The notes: a model not told the origin generated them from the sequence alone. A DNA stretch of 64,000 nt from Tectiglobus sp965223355 (GCA_965223355.1 CBDCWE010000003.1:3720001-3784000), one strand, 5' to 3'; shown: positions 18,181 to 26,923, counted from the stretch's first letter. Program-made: numbers and translations.

Positions 18181-18750
18181 AATCTCGTTCTTCCTGATCA
18201 AGCCGCCGAGCAACGCGTCGAGGGAGACCAGACCCGGCCCCTTGATGACGAGATAGCCGAGCGGGAACATCCACAACAGACGCTGATCGGCGATCGCGGA
18301 ATCCTGAACGCGATCGAACAACTCACCAATCGTCTTGGCATCGACGGTGTGCAAGTTGATGTCGACAATCGTCATCACAGCGATGAACCCGATCATGCCG
18401 AGACTGGCCGCGCGCGTAAACAAGCCAATGACAATCAGGACGGGCAAGACAAACTCCGCATAGGTGCCGGCGTAAACGATCAGCGTTTCGGGAAACAGGG
18501 GCACGTTGGCGACATTGAAACTGTAAGCTTCAAAGGCCTTCTCGCCCAGAATCTGGACATATGCCCCGGTGCTTGCGATCAGGCTGCCGGGAAAGCCGGA
18601 GCCGACCTTGGTCAACGCCGAATTGAGGAAATACATCAACAGGACGCTGGCGAACGTCAGCCGCGCGGCAAGCCCAACGAACCAGCCGCTGGCGATGCTC
18701 TCAATGGTTCCGAAGACACCATGGTAAAGGCTTCTCAACAAATCAATCAT
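18178..18750 (-). CDS. DoxX family membrane protein of the bufferin operon
   Basis: 190-residue four-helix DoxX protein (hydrophobic stretches near residues 25-45, 85-105, 110-130 and 155-170). DoxX proteins accompany many bufferin/HvfABC operons as a membrane component, possibly supplying or accepting electrons; the exact role is unknown. It is the last gene of a minus-strand set with the DUF2063, DUF692 and DUF2282 genes, about 60 bp after the previous one. Its TAG stop coincides with the right TA of a palindromic element. Confidence 0.85.
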   Translation of the reverse strand: MIDLLRSLYHGVFGTIESIASGWFVGLAARLTFASVLLMYFLNSALTKVGSGFPGSLIASTGAYVQILGEKAFEAYSFNVANVPLFPETLIVYAGTYAEFVLPVLIVIGLFTRAASLGMIGFIAVMTIVDINLHTVDAKTIGELFDRVQDSAIADQRLLWMFPLGYLVIKGPGLVSLDALLGGLIRKNEI

Positions 18751-18810
18751 GTTGCGGTCTCCGGCAATTCGGGCGGTGCGCCGTTGACGCCTGCGCGAGG
18801 ATATGTTGGT

Positions 18811-19599
18811 TCAATCGGATCGGGGCGATGACAGGCCAACAACGCAGCCTGCACCAAACAGCAATTGCAGCATCGCTCCCAGGTCGGCCTCACCGGCGGC
18901 CATGAGCGGTTCGGCAGCCGCGCCGAGCGAGCAGCCCTGCCCGAGAGCGCTCACGACCTGAGCGGTCGCTGCATCGATCAACCTGACGTCGACGTCCATC
19001 CGAGGGCGAACGATGATGGCATATTCCGCCACCGGGCTCAGTTCGCTCATGGCGGCAGCGGGATCATCGTCGGTCTGGTGGCAATGCCAGATCGACGCAA
19101 CCGGCCACTTAGAAGCGATGACCTGCAAGGAGGGATGAAGCACCAGGCCGGTGGTGGCGAGGGTTTCAGGCGCGATGGTCTGGAGCAGCGCAATGTCGGC
19201 CGGCTCGGCGTCTTGGGCATGATAGGCCCGCGCCCAGGCCCATTCGACCCGTGCCACGTCGGCCAGAAACGGCAATCCCCGGGCCGGCTCGAACTCGGCG
19301 ATAAAATCGGCAAATGTGTCGCCATATTCCAGCATGACCGGTGAGCGCGGTCGGTTGGCGTCGACATAGACCCGCGCCATGGCATCGAAGAAATCTTTGC
19401 CGACGAGCTGGCGAACAACCGGGTAGCCGGCGCCAACCGCCTCGGTCAGACTGACGGCGATGTTGTTGCGGTAGACGTTGAAGCGCTTCAGCGGCGCCCG
19501 CGAGGCGGTGCGGGCGATGGCAGCCGGCACAGCGCACTCAGGATCGCGCAGGGCACTTGCAAAGTCACGCTGGATGCTAGGCCACGGCATTGGCGACAT
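18811..19599 (-). CDS. bufC: DUF2063 protein, MNIO partner (BufC/HvfC type)
   Basis: 262 residues with the DUF2063 N-terminal helical domain (FNVYRNN near residue 40, then YPVVRQLVG and FADFI) and a C-terminal domain. In bufferin systems this protein binds the precursor leader and delivers it to the DUF692 enzyme. Its start overlaps the end of the DUF692 gene by about 20 bp, indicating translational coupling; ATG at 19590 is an alternative. Function by family; no catalytic residues expected. Confidence 0.88.
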   Translation of the reverse strand: MSPMPWPSIQRDFASALRDPECAVPAAIARTASRAPLKRFNVYRNNIAVSLTEAVGAGYPVVRQLVGKDFFDAMARVYVDANRPRSPVMLEYGDTFADFIAEFEPARGLPFLADVARVEWAWARAYHAQDAEPADIALLQTIAPETLATTGLVLHPSLQVIASKWPVASIWHCHQTDDDPAAAMSELSPVAEYAIIVRPRMDVDVRLIDAATAQVVSALGQGCSLGAAAEPLMAAGEADLGAMLQLLFGAGCVVGLSSPRSD

Positions 19600-20482
19600 C
19601 CTCGGTTCCGGGCTCGGTTCCGGGCGCGGCGATGGTGTTCAGCAGCTTGTCGGCCCGGCCGGCTTCCGCCATCAGCACCGGCCACGCCGGAATATCGTTG
19701 TCCCACTCGATCAGCGTCGGCAGACGACCGCCGCGTTCGAGCAGCCGGACATAGAGCGCCCAGACATCATCGATAACGTGGCGATCGTGGGCATCGATCA
19801 GCAACCGGTCACCGGCATCGTCAACGTCCTCGGCGTGGCCGGCGAGATGAACTTCACCGACGTGAGACAACGGAAAGCGGTCGATATAGGTCTCCGGCGA
19901 GCGCTTATGATTGGTGCAGGACACGTAAACGTTATTGACATCGAGAAGCAGGCCGCAGCCCGTGCGGTTCACAATCTCGCCGAGGAAGTCGATCTCATCG
20001 TAGCTGCTGTCCTCGAAAACGACGTATGTCGCAGGATTTTCCAGCAGCATCCGCCGCCCGACATGGTCTTGGACCTGATCGATATGATTGCAGACAACGC
20101 TCAGGGTCTCGACCGTGTAGGGAAGCGGCAACAGATCGTTGAGAAAGCCCTCGTCATGGCTCGACCAGGCCAGATGCTCCGAAAAGCTTGCCGGATCATA
20201 GCGCTCGACAAGGTCGCGCAAACGGTCCAGATGCGCGCGATCAAGCGGGCCAGAGGATCCAATGGACAGGCCGACGCCGTGTAGCGAAAGCGGATAGCGC
20301 TCGGCGATCGCCGACAGGTAACGATGCGGCGGGCCGCCTTGGCCCATGTAGTTTTCGGGATGGACCTCGAACCAGCCGATATTCGGATTGGTATCCAGGA
20401 TATCGCCATAGTGCTCGGCCTTGAGCCCGACGCCGGCGCGATCGGGCAGACCGGCAGCAAGGCGGTGCTGGCGCATGGTCAT
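19577..20482 (-). CDS. bufB: DUF692 multinuclear non-haem iron oxidase (BufB/HvfB type)
   Basis: TIM-barrel MNIO enzyme of 301 residues. Candidate metal ligands typical of the family are visible: His in LSLHGVGLS, SEHLAW, Glu in LLENPATY, DVNNVYVS, HLAGH, DAHDRHV and IEWDND near the C-terminus. Such enzymes oxidise precursor-peptide cysteines to heterocycles (5-thiooxazoles in bufferins) using Fe and O2. Only 23 bp downstream of the DUF2282 precursor gene and overlapping the DUF2063 gene. Start MTMRQHRLAAGLPDRAGVGLK at 20482. Confidence 0.92.
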   Translation of the reverse strand: MTMRQHRLAAGLPDRAGVGLKAEHYGDILDTNPNIGWFEVHPENYMGQGGPPHRYLSAIAERYPLSLHGVGLSIGSSGPLDRAHLDRLRDLVERYDPASFSEHLAWSSHDEGFLNDLLPLPYTVETLSVVCNHIDQVQDHVGRRMLLENPATYVVFEDSSYDEIDFLGEIVNRTGCGLLLDVNNVYVSCTNHKRSPETYIDRFPLSHVGEVHLAGHAEDVDDAGDRLLIDAHDRHVIDDVWALYVRLLERGGRLPTLIEWDNDIPAWPVLMAEAGRADKLLNTIAAPGTEPGTEDVANAVA

Positions 20483-20505
20483 GGCGGCCTCAAACCACTG
20501 CGCGC

Positions 20506-20814
20506 CTAGGAAGCGGGATTGTCGCGCTTCAGCTCGGCAAGACTGCCCTTGCGGCCACCCGGGATAACCTTGTCCCAGGCAAGACCTTCGCAGCTGCCCT
20601 TCGGAACCAGCGTCCAGGCATTGCCCTGGTAGTCAACCTTGGAGGTGCCTGCGCAGGTCGTGCCCGGCCCGGCCTTGCAGTCGTTCTTACCGGCAAGCGA
20701 AATGCCGTAGCACTTTTCCATGTCGGCGGCGGATGCAGGCGTCGACTGCAGACCGGTTGCCGCCAAAGCGACGGCGCCTGCAACGAACGCTGCGGTTGAG
20801 AGGTGTTTGCTCAT
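20506..20814 (-). CDS. bufA: Bufferin-type DUF2282 precursor peptide
   Basis: 102-residue exported precursor. A Sec-type signal peptide occupies residues 1 to about 30, followed by a core with four cysteines C35, C46, C54, C75 in the family pattern KCYGIxxAGxNDCK, TCAG, WTLVPKGSC and a GG near residue 86. In Caulobacter bufferin-1, cysteines of this core are oxidised by the MNIO and the product binds copper in the periplasm; the same is inferred here. The start at 20814 has a good AGGAG 8 bp upstream. First gene of the operon, so its promoter lies in 20815-21017. Confidence 0.9.
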   Translation of the reverse strand: MSKHLSTAAFVAGAVALAATGLQSTPASAADMEKCYGISLAGKNDCKAGPGTTCAGTSKVDYQGNAWTLVPKGSCEGLAWDKVIPGGRKGSLAELKRDNPAS

Positions 20815-21017
20815 TCTGAGGCTCCTTAAGCGATGGATCACAGGTGTCCGCCACCTGCTAGGCACCAGCAAAGACGGAACGACGCTCGCGACACAATCAA
20901 CAATTCATCACGGTTCGTTGAAGCGCCGTGCGATGGTCGCGTGCGACGTGCAAGACCCAGACGGCACACCGGCGCCGTCGGGCGCCGCTGCCGCCGCCGG
21001 GCGCCGAGAATTGTCGA

Positions 21018-22421
21018 TCAAGCGTTCGTGCGCACGTCGACAAAATGCCCGGCAATGGCTGCTGCTGCGGCCATTGCCGGCGAGACGAGATGGGTGCGCC
21101 CGCGATAGCCTTGGCGGCCTTCGAAGTTGCGGTTCGAGGTTGCCGCGCAACGCTGACCCGGCTTCAACTGGTCCGGGTTCATGCCGAGGCACATCGAACA
21201 GCCGGGTTCGCGCCAGTCAAATCCGGCTGCGATCAGGATCTTGTCGAGGCCTTCGGATTCGGCTTGTTCCTTGACCAAGCCTGAGCCCGGCACGACATGG
21301 GCATAATCGAGGCGCTCGGAGATCTTCTTGCCTTCGACAATGCGGGCCACTTCGCGAATGTCCTCGATGCGCCCGTTGGTGCACGATCCGATCCAGACGA
21401 CATCGAGCCCGATATCGGTCATCTTGGTGTTGGCCTCGAGACCCATGTAGTCGAGCGCGCGCACGACGGCGGCTCGCTTGGCCTGATCCTCGATGTGCGA
21501 TGGGTCGGGGACGAGGCCGTCGATGGTCGCGACCTGTTCGGGGCTGGTCCCCCAGGTGACCGTCGGCGGCAGGTTCGATGCATCGAGCCTGACGTGCTGA
21601 TCGAAGTGGGCGCCATCATCCGAGTGGAGTGTTTCCCAGTACTTCATGGCGATGTCCCAGGCGCCGCCTTTCGGTGCCTTCGGGCGGCCTTTGAGATAGG
21701 CGTAGGTCTTTTCGTCCGGCGCAACCATGCCGGCGCGCGCACCGCCTTCGATCGACATGTTGCAGACCGTCATGCGGCCTTCCATCGACAGTGCACGAAT
21801 GGCATCGCCGTCGTACTCGATAACGTGGCCGGTACCGCCGGCGGTGCCGATCTTGCCGATGATCGTCAGGATGATGTCCTTCGCCGTGACGCCCTCGGGG
21901 ACCTTGCCATCAACGGTGACGCGCATGTTGCGCGCCTTGGTTTGGATCAGCGTCTGGGTGGCCAGAACGTGCTCGACTTCGCTGGTGCCGATGCCGTGGG
22001 CGAGGGCACCGAAGGCGCCATGGGTCGAGGTGTGGCTGTCGCCGCAAACGATGGTGGTGCCGGGCAGTGTGAAACCCTGCTCGGGCCCGATGACGTGAAC
22101 GATGCCCTGGCGCTGGTCGAATTCATCGAAGTACTCGATGCCGAAATCGGCAACGTTCTTGGCGAGCATGTCGACCTGAATTTTCGCTTCCGGATCGTCT
22201 ATGCCGTTGGCGCGGTTCGAGGTCGGAACGCAATGGTCGACAACAGCCAGGGTTTTGTCGGGCGCGCGGACCTTGCGGCCGGCGAGACGCAAGCCTTCAA
22301 ATGCTTGCGGGCTGGTGACCTCGTGGACGAGGTGGCGATCGATATAGATCAGGCAGGTTCCATCGTCCTGGCGATCAACAATGTGGTCGTCGAAAATCTT
22401 GTCATAGAGCGTCTTGGCCAT
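21018..22421 (-). CDS. leuC: 3-isopropylmalate dehydratase large subunit
   Basis: LeuC, 467 residues, aconitase-family [4Fe-4S] enzyme isomerising 2- to 3-isopropylmalate in leucine synthesis with LeuD (not in this window). Cluster cysteines are visible in GSCTNGRIEDI and CSMCLGMNPD; VCGDSHTSTHGAFGALAHGIGTSEVEH is the family signature. Start MAKTLYDKIFDDH at 22421 with GGGAGG upstream; a longer in-frame extension reads through a terminator hairpin and a tandem repeat and is not coding. The next gene downstream belongs to the bufferin operon, after about 200 bp. Confidence 0.97.
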   Translation of the reverse strand: MAKTLYDKIFDDHIVDRQDDGTCLIYIDRHLVHEVTSPQAFEGLRLAGRKVRAPDKTLAVVDHCVPTSNRANGIDDPEAKIQVDMLAKNVADFGIEYFDEFDQRQGIVHVIGPEQGFTLPGTTIVCGDSHTSTHGAFGALAHGIGTSEVEHVLATQTLIQTKARNMRVTVDGKVPEGVTAKDIILTIIGKIGTAGGTGHVIEYDGDAIRALSMEGRMTVCNMSIEGGARAGMVAPDEKTYAYLKGRPKAPKGGAWDIAMKYWETLHSDDGAHFDQHVRLDASNLPPTVTWGTSPEQVATIDGLVPDPSHIEDQAKRAAVVRALDYMGLEANTKMTDIGLDVVWIGSCTNGRIEDIREVARIVEGKKISERLDYAHVVPGSGLVKEQAESEGLDKILIAAGFDWREPGCSMCLGMNPDQLKPGQRCAATSNRNFEGRQGYRGRTHLVSPAMAAAAAIAGHFVDVRTNA

Positions 22422-22494
22422 TGCGGCTGGGCCTCCCGAGCGGTGTTTTGGAGTTCGGTGCGAGTGATAGCGTTTCGCAGCGCGGCAGGCAATC

Positions 22495-22554
22495 GAGCAC
22501 AAAGAAGGCCGGGCGAGCACAAAGAAGGCCGGGCGAGCACAAAAAAGGCCGAGC
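22495..22554. repeat. 20-bp tandem repeat x 3 in the leuC leader
   Basis: Units GAGCACAAAGAAGGCCGGGC (two identical, the third with AAAAAAGGCCGAGC). Read on the minus strand each unit contains GGCCTTCTTTGTGCTC, a copy of the 3' arm and T-tract of the hairpin immediately upstream in transcription. Confidence 0.85.
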
Positions 22555-22567
22555 AACGCGCTCGGCC
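22541..22567 (-). terminator. Intrinsic terminator hairpin upstream of leuC, candidate attenuator
   Basis: On the minus strand the sequence reads GGCCGAGC, loop GCGTT, GCTCGGCC, then TTTTTT: an 8-bp perfect stem followed by six T. It lies about 185 nt after the stop of the LysR gene and 120 nt before the leuC start. Either it ends the regulator transcript or it attenuates leuC. The downstream tandem units offer extra copies of the 3' arm. Confidence 0.7.
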
Positions 22568-22751
22568 ACTCAAGTTTAGCCACATCACAATGGATGGGTC
22601 GAAGGCGTTGAAGGGAGGGTACAGCCTTCACTAGCTGTCCGTCACAGCACCAGTATTAGACCGGAGAGTTGCGGCGTAGGACAAGCATCTCCGCCGCATG
22701 CAAGCCATGCGTTTACCGCATATCAAGCTTAACCATAAACAAACCCCGTGC

Positions 22752-23642
22752 TCAATATCGAAAGCTTTTGGCCTGTGCCACCAAAAAATCTCTCAATACT
22801 TGAATTTTTTTCGAAGTTTTTAGTTCTTCTGGATACGCAAATATAACCGGCATTGTCGGTAAGTTGACCTCACCCAAGACTGGAACGAGGTCGGTCTCTT
22901 CTTCAGCCAAATACTCCGGAATCAAGCCAATGCCGACGCCTGACCGGATGGCGTATTTCATGGCAATGACGCTATTGGCGCGAAATGACGGGATCCGCGG
23001 TGCTGCATCGTGGCGGCCGGCCGTCTCGAGAAACCGGATCGCAGACAGATGTTGTGCCGGAACGCCGCCATGCGAGACAATGCGATGGCTATCCAGATCG
23101 GCCAACGACTGCGGTGCGCCGTAGCGACGTACATACTGGGCCGAGGCGAACGCGCGCACGCGGGCGTGGAACAGCACACGACGAATGAGATCGCTTTGCT
23201 CAGGCTCGTGCACCCACAGCGCGGCGTCGGCCAGTCGCATCGAAATGTCGATCATTTCGTCATTGAGGATTAGTTCGACGCGAATGTCGGGGTAGAGATC
23301 CATAAACTCGCGAATGCGCTGTGTCACCCAAACCGTGCCGAGGCCGATCGGGCAGGTCAGGCGCAGTTCCCCGGTCGGCTTGGTCGTTGCATCGCTCAAC
23401 AGCGTCTCGGCCGTGTGCAGCTTGGTCATAATCTCGCTGGCTGTGTTAAACAGTGTCTCGCCCTGCTCGGTCAGCACCAGTCCGCGGGCATGACGGTGGA
23501 ACAAAGCAACGCCAAGATCGCGTTCAAGGGCTGAAACCTGACGGCTCACGGCCGATTGGCTCATGTGCAGAATGTCGCCGGCATGGGTGAAACTGCCAGC
23601 CTCTGCGGCAGCATGAAATATTCTCAGCTTGTCCCAGTCCAT
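22752..23642 (-). CDS. lsrB: LysR-type regulator, LsrB/VtlR-like
   Basis: 296 residues, N-terminal winged helix-turn-helix (MDWDKLRIFHAAAEAGSFTH, then SQSAVSRQVSALE) and a LysR substrate-binding domain. The N-terminus is nearly the same as remembered for rhizobial LsrB and Brucella VtlR, and the gene lies beside trxB as those do. LsrB controls redox, LPS and symbiosis genes; VtlR activates a small regulatory RNA and fucose/stress genes. A cysteine is present in LTCPIG near residue 96, but whether it senses redox state is unknown. About 210 bp downstream of trxB, same strand. Confidence 0.8.
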   Translation of the reverse strand: MDWDKLRIFHAAAEAGSFTHAGDILHMSQSAVSRQVSALERDLGVALFHRHARGLVLTEQGETLFNTASEIMTKLHTAETLLSDATTKPTGELRLTCPIGLGTVWVTQRIREFMDLYPDIRVELILNDEMIDISMRLADAALWVHEPEQSDLIRRVLFHARVRAFASAQYVRRYGAPQSLADLDSHRIVSHGGVPAQHLSAIRFLETAGRHDAAPRIPSFRANSVIAMKYAIRSGVGIGLIPEYLAEEETDLVPVLGEVNLPTMPVIFAYPEELKTSKKIQVLRDFLVAQAKSFRY

Positions 23643-23855
23643 GGCCGCTGCCCTTCACATTCTCTCGGCGTATGCCCGACGCAAAGCCTGTTCGTCACCG
23701 AGCGCATCTACCTTCAGCAATCGGCCCACACTATGACTGTTCTCCGACCCACGGAGATTTGCCGTACCAATTGAGATGCTGATGATAGGCCGCCTATTCA
23801 ACGACAGCATGGCACGGCCTGCGACGCGTTGACAGACCGCCGCCGGTCACCCGGC

Positions 23856-24821
23856 TTATTCGGCCGCCTCGCGGTCTGCTTCGCGAGCGGCGAGAAACTT
23901 CTCCGATTCGAGTGCCGCCATACAGCCCATCCCGGCCGCCGTTACCGCTTGACGGTAGATATCGTCGGTCACGTCACCGGCGGCAAATACGCCGGGGATG
24001 GACGTTGCGGTGGAATCCGATTTGGTAACGATATAGCCGCCCGCTTTGGTTTCGAGCTTGTCAGCGAACAACTCGGTTGACGGAGCATGGCCGATGGCAA
24101 TGAAAATGCCGTCGACAGGGCGTTCGAAAGTATCCCCGGTCCTGACGTTCTTCAGTTTCGCTGCGCTGACGCTCATCGGATCGCCACCGCCGAGCACCTC
24201 TTCCAGGGTGGTATCCCATAAAACTTCGATCTTCGGATTTTTGAACAGGCGGTCTTGCAGGATCTTTTCCGCACGGAATTCGTCCCGGCGATGAATAACC
24301 GTGACCCGCGCCGCAAAGTTGGTCAGGAACAACGCTTCTTCGACCGCGGTGTTGCCGCCGCCGACAACGATGACCTCCTTGCCGCGATAGAAAAAGCCAT
24401 CGCAGGTGGCGCAGGCCGATACGCCAAAGCCCTTGAATGCGTCCTCGCTGGCAAGTCCCAACCACTTGGCCTGGGCGCCGGTGCAGATGATCAGGGCATC
24501 GCAGGTGTATCGGGTACCACCATCGCCAGCCAGCTTGAACGGACGGCTCGCGAGGTCGACGTCAACAATATGGTCCATGACGATGTCGGTGCCGACATGG
24601 GCTGCCTGGGCCTGCATTTGCTCCATCAGCCACGGGCCCTGGATGACATCGGCAAAGCCCGGATAGTTCTCGACGTCGGTGGTAATCGTCAGCTGACCAC
24701 CCGGTTGAATGCCCTGGATCAAGACCGGATCGAGCATCGCTCTGGCCGCATAAATGGCGGCCGTGTAGCCGGCCGGGCCGGAACCCAAAATCAGAACTTT
24801 CGCGTGCTTTGGCGTGGGCAT
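23856..24821 (-). CDS. trxB: Thioredoxin-disulfide reductase
   Basis: TrxB, 321 residues, NADPH-dependent reduction of thioredoxin. FAD-binding GSGPAGYTAAIYAARA near residue 13, redox C137-A-T-C140 in SACATCDGFFYRG, NADPH-binding VVGGGNTAVEEAL, and GVFAAGDV near the C-terminus. Starts MPTPKHAKVL with GGAGG upstream. Its pairing with the LsrB-like gene is a conserved alphaproteobacterial arrangement, consistent with a thiol-redox role for the pair. Confidence 0.97.
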   Translation of the reverse strand: MPTPKHAKVLILGSGPAGYTAAIYAARAMLDPVLIQGIQPGGQLTITTDVENYPGFADVIQGPWLMEQMQAQAAHVGTDIVMDHIVDVDLASRPFKLAGDGGTRYTCDALIICTGAQAKWLGLASEDAFKGFGVSACATCDGFFYRGKEVIVVGGGNTAVEEALFLTNFAARVTVIHRRDEFRAEKILQDRLFKNPKIEVLWDTTLEEVLGGGDPMSVSAAKLKNVRTGDTFERPVDGIFIAIGHAPSTELFADKLETKAGGYIVTKSDSTATSIPGVFAAGDVTDDIYRQAVTAAGMGCMAALESEKFLAAREADREAAE

Positions 24822-24945
24822 CGGCTTCAGGCCTCCGGAACACTCTGGTTGGCAAAGGTGATGGCGGCATTGGCCGCGGTCAAGGCCCGAGCGCGCGGTA
24901 TCCCGTCACGTTCAAGCCTGATGCAGCAAATGCGCTACGCGGCCC

Positions 24946-25106
24946 GCAACCTGTGAACAGGTTCGGGGTTCAGGGGATAATCCCCTGGTCGGGGTGTTTG
25001 AGGGGCTGAAAGCCCCTCAAGGATCGCCGCAGGGCGGCGATATGTTAAGGGCTCTGCCCTTAACGATCCCGCCAAAGGGCGCTGCCCTTTGGAAACCCGT
25101 GACATG
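24946..25106. repeat. Palindromic element family A, copy 3
   Basis: Same five-hairpin order as the copy at 18 kb, with degenerate ends (GCAACCTGTGAACAGG left, CCCGTGACATGATCA right). Hairpin CAGGGGATAATCCCCTG and AAGGGCTCTGCCCTT are intact. Lies in the trxB upstream region beside a MITE; together they fill the roughly 570 bp between trxB and the next gene. Confidence 0.85.
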
Positions 25107-25129
25107 ATCATTAAGAATCATAAGACCAC

Positions 25130-25394
25130 TAGTGGTCTCAATCACTTAAAATGGTGCATTCAGACGCTCAGATTTGGTCTGTGCCAAGGCGCGGTGGGCG
25201 CGGTGATGCGGCGCATCATAAGGCCGCCGCAACGCCGGCACCAGGCCAAATCTGAGCGCCTTCGGTGCGCTGCCCTGGCCCGTGAGGGCGTCAGCCGCGC
25301 TCACCATAGCGCACGCTATGCTTTCGCACGCCTTCCTGCTCACGAACCAGGGCAGCGCATCTGAATACGCCATTTTAAGTGATTGAGACCACTA
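25130..25394. mobile_element. 265-bp MITE, copy 1, TA-flanked
   Basis: Terminal inverted repeats GTGGTCTCAATCACTTAAAA and its exact complement, bounded by TA at 25130-25131 and 25393-25394, both in CTAG. The interior consists of long nested palindromes (CGCTCAGATTTGG with CCAAATCTGAGCG; GCTGCCCTGG with CCAGGGCAGC). No transposase. The right-hand TA plus the first G of the element forms the TAG stop of the flavoprotein gene. A second copy at 58 kb has the same length. Confidence 0.9.
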
Positions 25395-26894
25395 GTTCCC
25401 GATCGCGTGCCTGGCGGCTGATGCCCCGGCGATCTTTCCGAACACCGCACCGTTGGTCAGGCCGGCGCCGCCCGGATAGTTGTGGAAGAACACGCCGCCG
25501 ACCATTTCACCGGCGGCGGTCAGCCCCGGGATCGGCTGGTAGTCGGTGCTCAGGACCTGGGCATCGGTATTGATGCGCACACCGCCGAAGGTGAAGGTGA
25601 TACCGCAGGTCACCGCATAGGCCTCGAACGGACCTTCATCGATGGTGTTGGCCCAGTGGCTCTTGACGACGTCCAGACCGCGCGTGCAACGCCCATCCTT
25701 AATCGTCGGATTGAATTTGACCTCGGTCGCGACGCTGGCGTTGTATCTGGCGATCTCGTCCCTGGCGGCCGCAGCGTTGACACCATCGAGTTTCGCCAGA
25801 AGATCATCGAGTGTATCAGCCTGCACCTTGGTCATCTGCCGGATGCGATACTCGTCCCTGAGCAAATGCAGCACTTTCTGGTCGAATATCTGCCAGGCGA
25901 AGCTGCCGGGTTGCTCGAGGATGACCCGGCCGTACTTGGCATAGGTGTAATTGCGGAAGTCGGCACCTTCATCGAGGAAGCGTTTGCCGTCGGCGTTGAT
26001 CATGATGCCGAACGGATAGGAATGCTTCTGGAAGTTGTCACCGACGGAAAGGTCACCGAACTCCGGCGCGTTCATGTCCCAGCCGACGGCGTGGCAGCCC
26101 GACCAGTTGCCGGCCGTCGCCGCACCGACCTCAAGCGCCATGCGGATACCATCGCCGGTGTTGTAACGCGTGCCGCGCACCTTGGCGATATCCCAGCCGG
26201 TTCCGAGATAACGGGTCCGCATTTCCGGGCTGGCCTGAAAGCCGCCGGCTGCCAGCACCACCGCGCGTGACGGAATGTCGACAAGCTCATCGGGCCGCTT
26301 CACACGCACGCCCTTGATCGCGAAACCGTCGCTCAGAAGTTCCTTGGCGCGGGCCCGATACCAGATGTCGATGCCGAGCTTGCGGGCGGTGTTGGTCCAG
26401 CATTCGATCAGCCCGGGCCCGCCGCCCCAGGTCTCAATCGCAAGCCCGCCCCAGAACCTGAACCTGTCGTCGACCTTGAAGGCCTGGCGACCATAGCTTG
26501 CCTGCAGGCGCACGCCGGCTTCGCGCATCCAATGCACGGTTGCATTCGAGTTGCGCACCAGCGTCTCGCACAAATCCGGATCGGTGCGGTATTGCGTGAT
26601 GCGGAACATGTCGTCGAAATACTGGTCTTCGGTGTAGGTGCCAAAGTCGGTGTTTGCGATCTCATCAGGCGTCAGATCCGGAACCAGCTTGATGATATCC
26701 TCGCTGCCGTTGAAGGCGAACCGAATGGCGCCGGCGGTATAGCGCGAGTTGCCGCCCGCTTCGTCTTCGGGTGCAGCTTCCAACATCAGCACGCTGGCGC
26801 CGTTCTGCCGTGCGGAGACCGCCGCCGCAAACGCAGCATTGCCGCCGCCAACAACAACGACATCATAGGCTTCAAAGGTTCGGATCTCGGCCAT
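25392..26894 (-). CDS. FAD-dependent tricarballylate dehydrogenase-like flavoprotein (TcuA family)
   Basis: 500-residue flavoprotein of the fumarate reductase/succinate dehydrogenase type. The FAD-binding DVVVVGGGNAAFAAAVSARQ lies at about residue 12, followed by GGNSRYTAGAIRF. The C-terminal GAGLTNGAVFGKIAG motif resembles TcuA and related soluble dehydrogenases. Probably oxidises a small dicarboxylate/tricarboxylate; substrate uncertain. Start at 26894 with AGGAGG directly upstream. Divergent from a GntR regulator, with a palindrome between them that suggests direct control. The TAG stop is shared with the end of a MITE. Confidence 0.85.
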   Translation of the reverse strand: MAEIRTFEAYDVVVVGGGNAAFAAAVSARQNGASVLMLEAAPEDEAGGNSRYTAGAIRFAFNGSEDIIKLVPDLTPDEIANTDFGTYTEDQYFDDMFRITQYRTDPDLCETLVRNSNATVHWMREAGVRLQASYGRQAFKVDDRFRFWGGLAIETWGGGPGLIECWTNTARKLGIDIWYRARAKELLSDGFAIKGVRVKRPDELVDIPSRAVVLAAGGFQASPEMRTRYLGTGWDIAKVRGTRYNTGDGIRMALEVGAATAGNWSGCHAVGWDMNAPEFGDLSVGDNFQKHSYPFGIMINADGKRFLDEGADFRNYTYAKYGRVILEQPGSFAWQIFDQKVLHLLRDEYRIRQMTKVQADTLDDLLAKLDGVNAAAARDEIARYNASVATEVKFNPTIKDGRCTRGLDVVKSHWANTIDEGPFEAYAVTCGITFTFGGVRINTDAQVLSTDYQPIPGLTAAGEMVGGVFFHNYPGGAGLTNGAVFGKIAGASAARHAIGN

Positions 26895-26923
26895 CAACAC
26901 CTCCTTGGCAAGCGCCGTTGAAA

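Noticed and set aside
20815..21017. ECF-sigma promoter upstream of the bufferin precursor
   Set aside because: A GAACC-like hexamer is present, but no convincing -10 partner at correct spacing could be defended.
22495..22554. CRISPR-like direct repeats
   Set aside because: Units are contiguous without spacers, so this is a simple tandem repeat. No cas genes are present.
25146..25373. The 75-codon frame in the MITE as an annotated gene
   Set aside because: Conserved between the two copies but with no ribosome-binding site or family; kept as an observation, not a gene.
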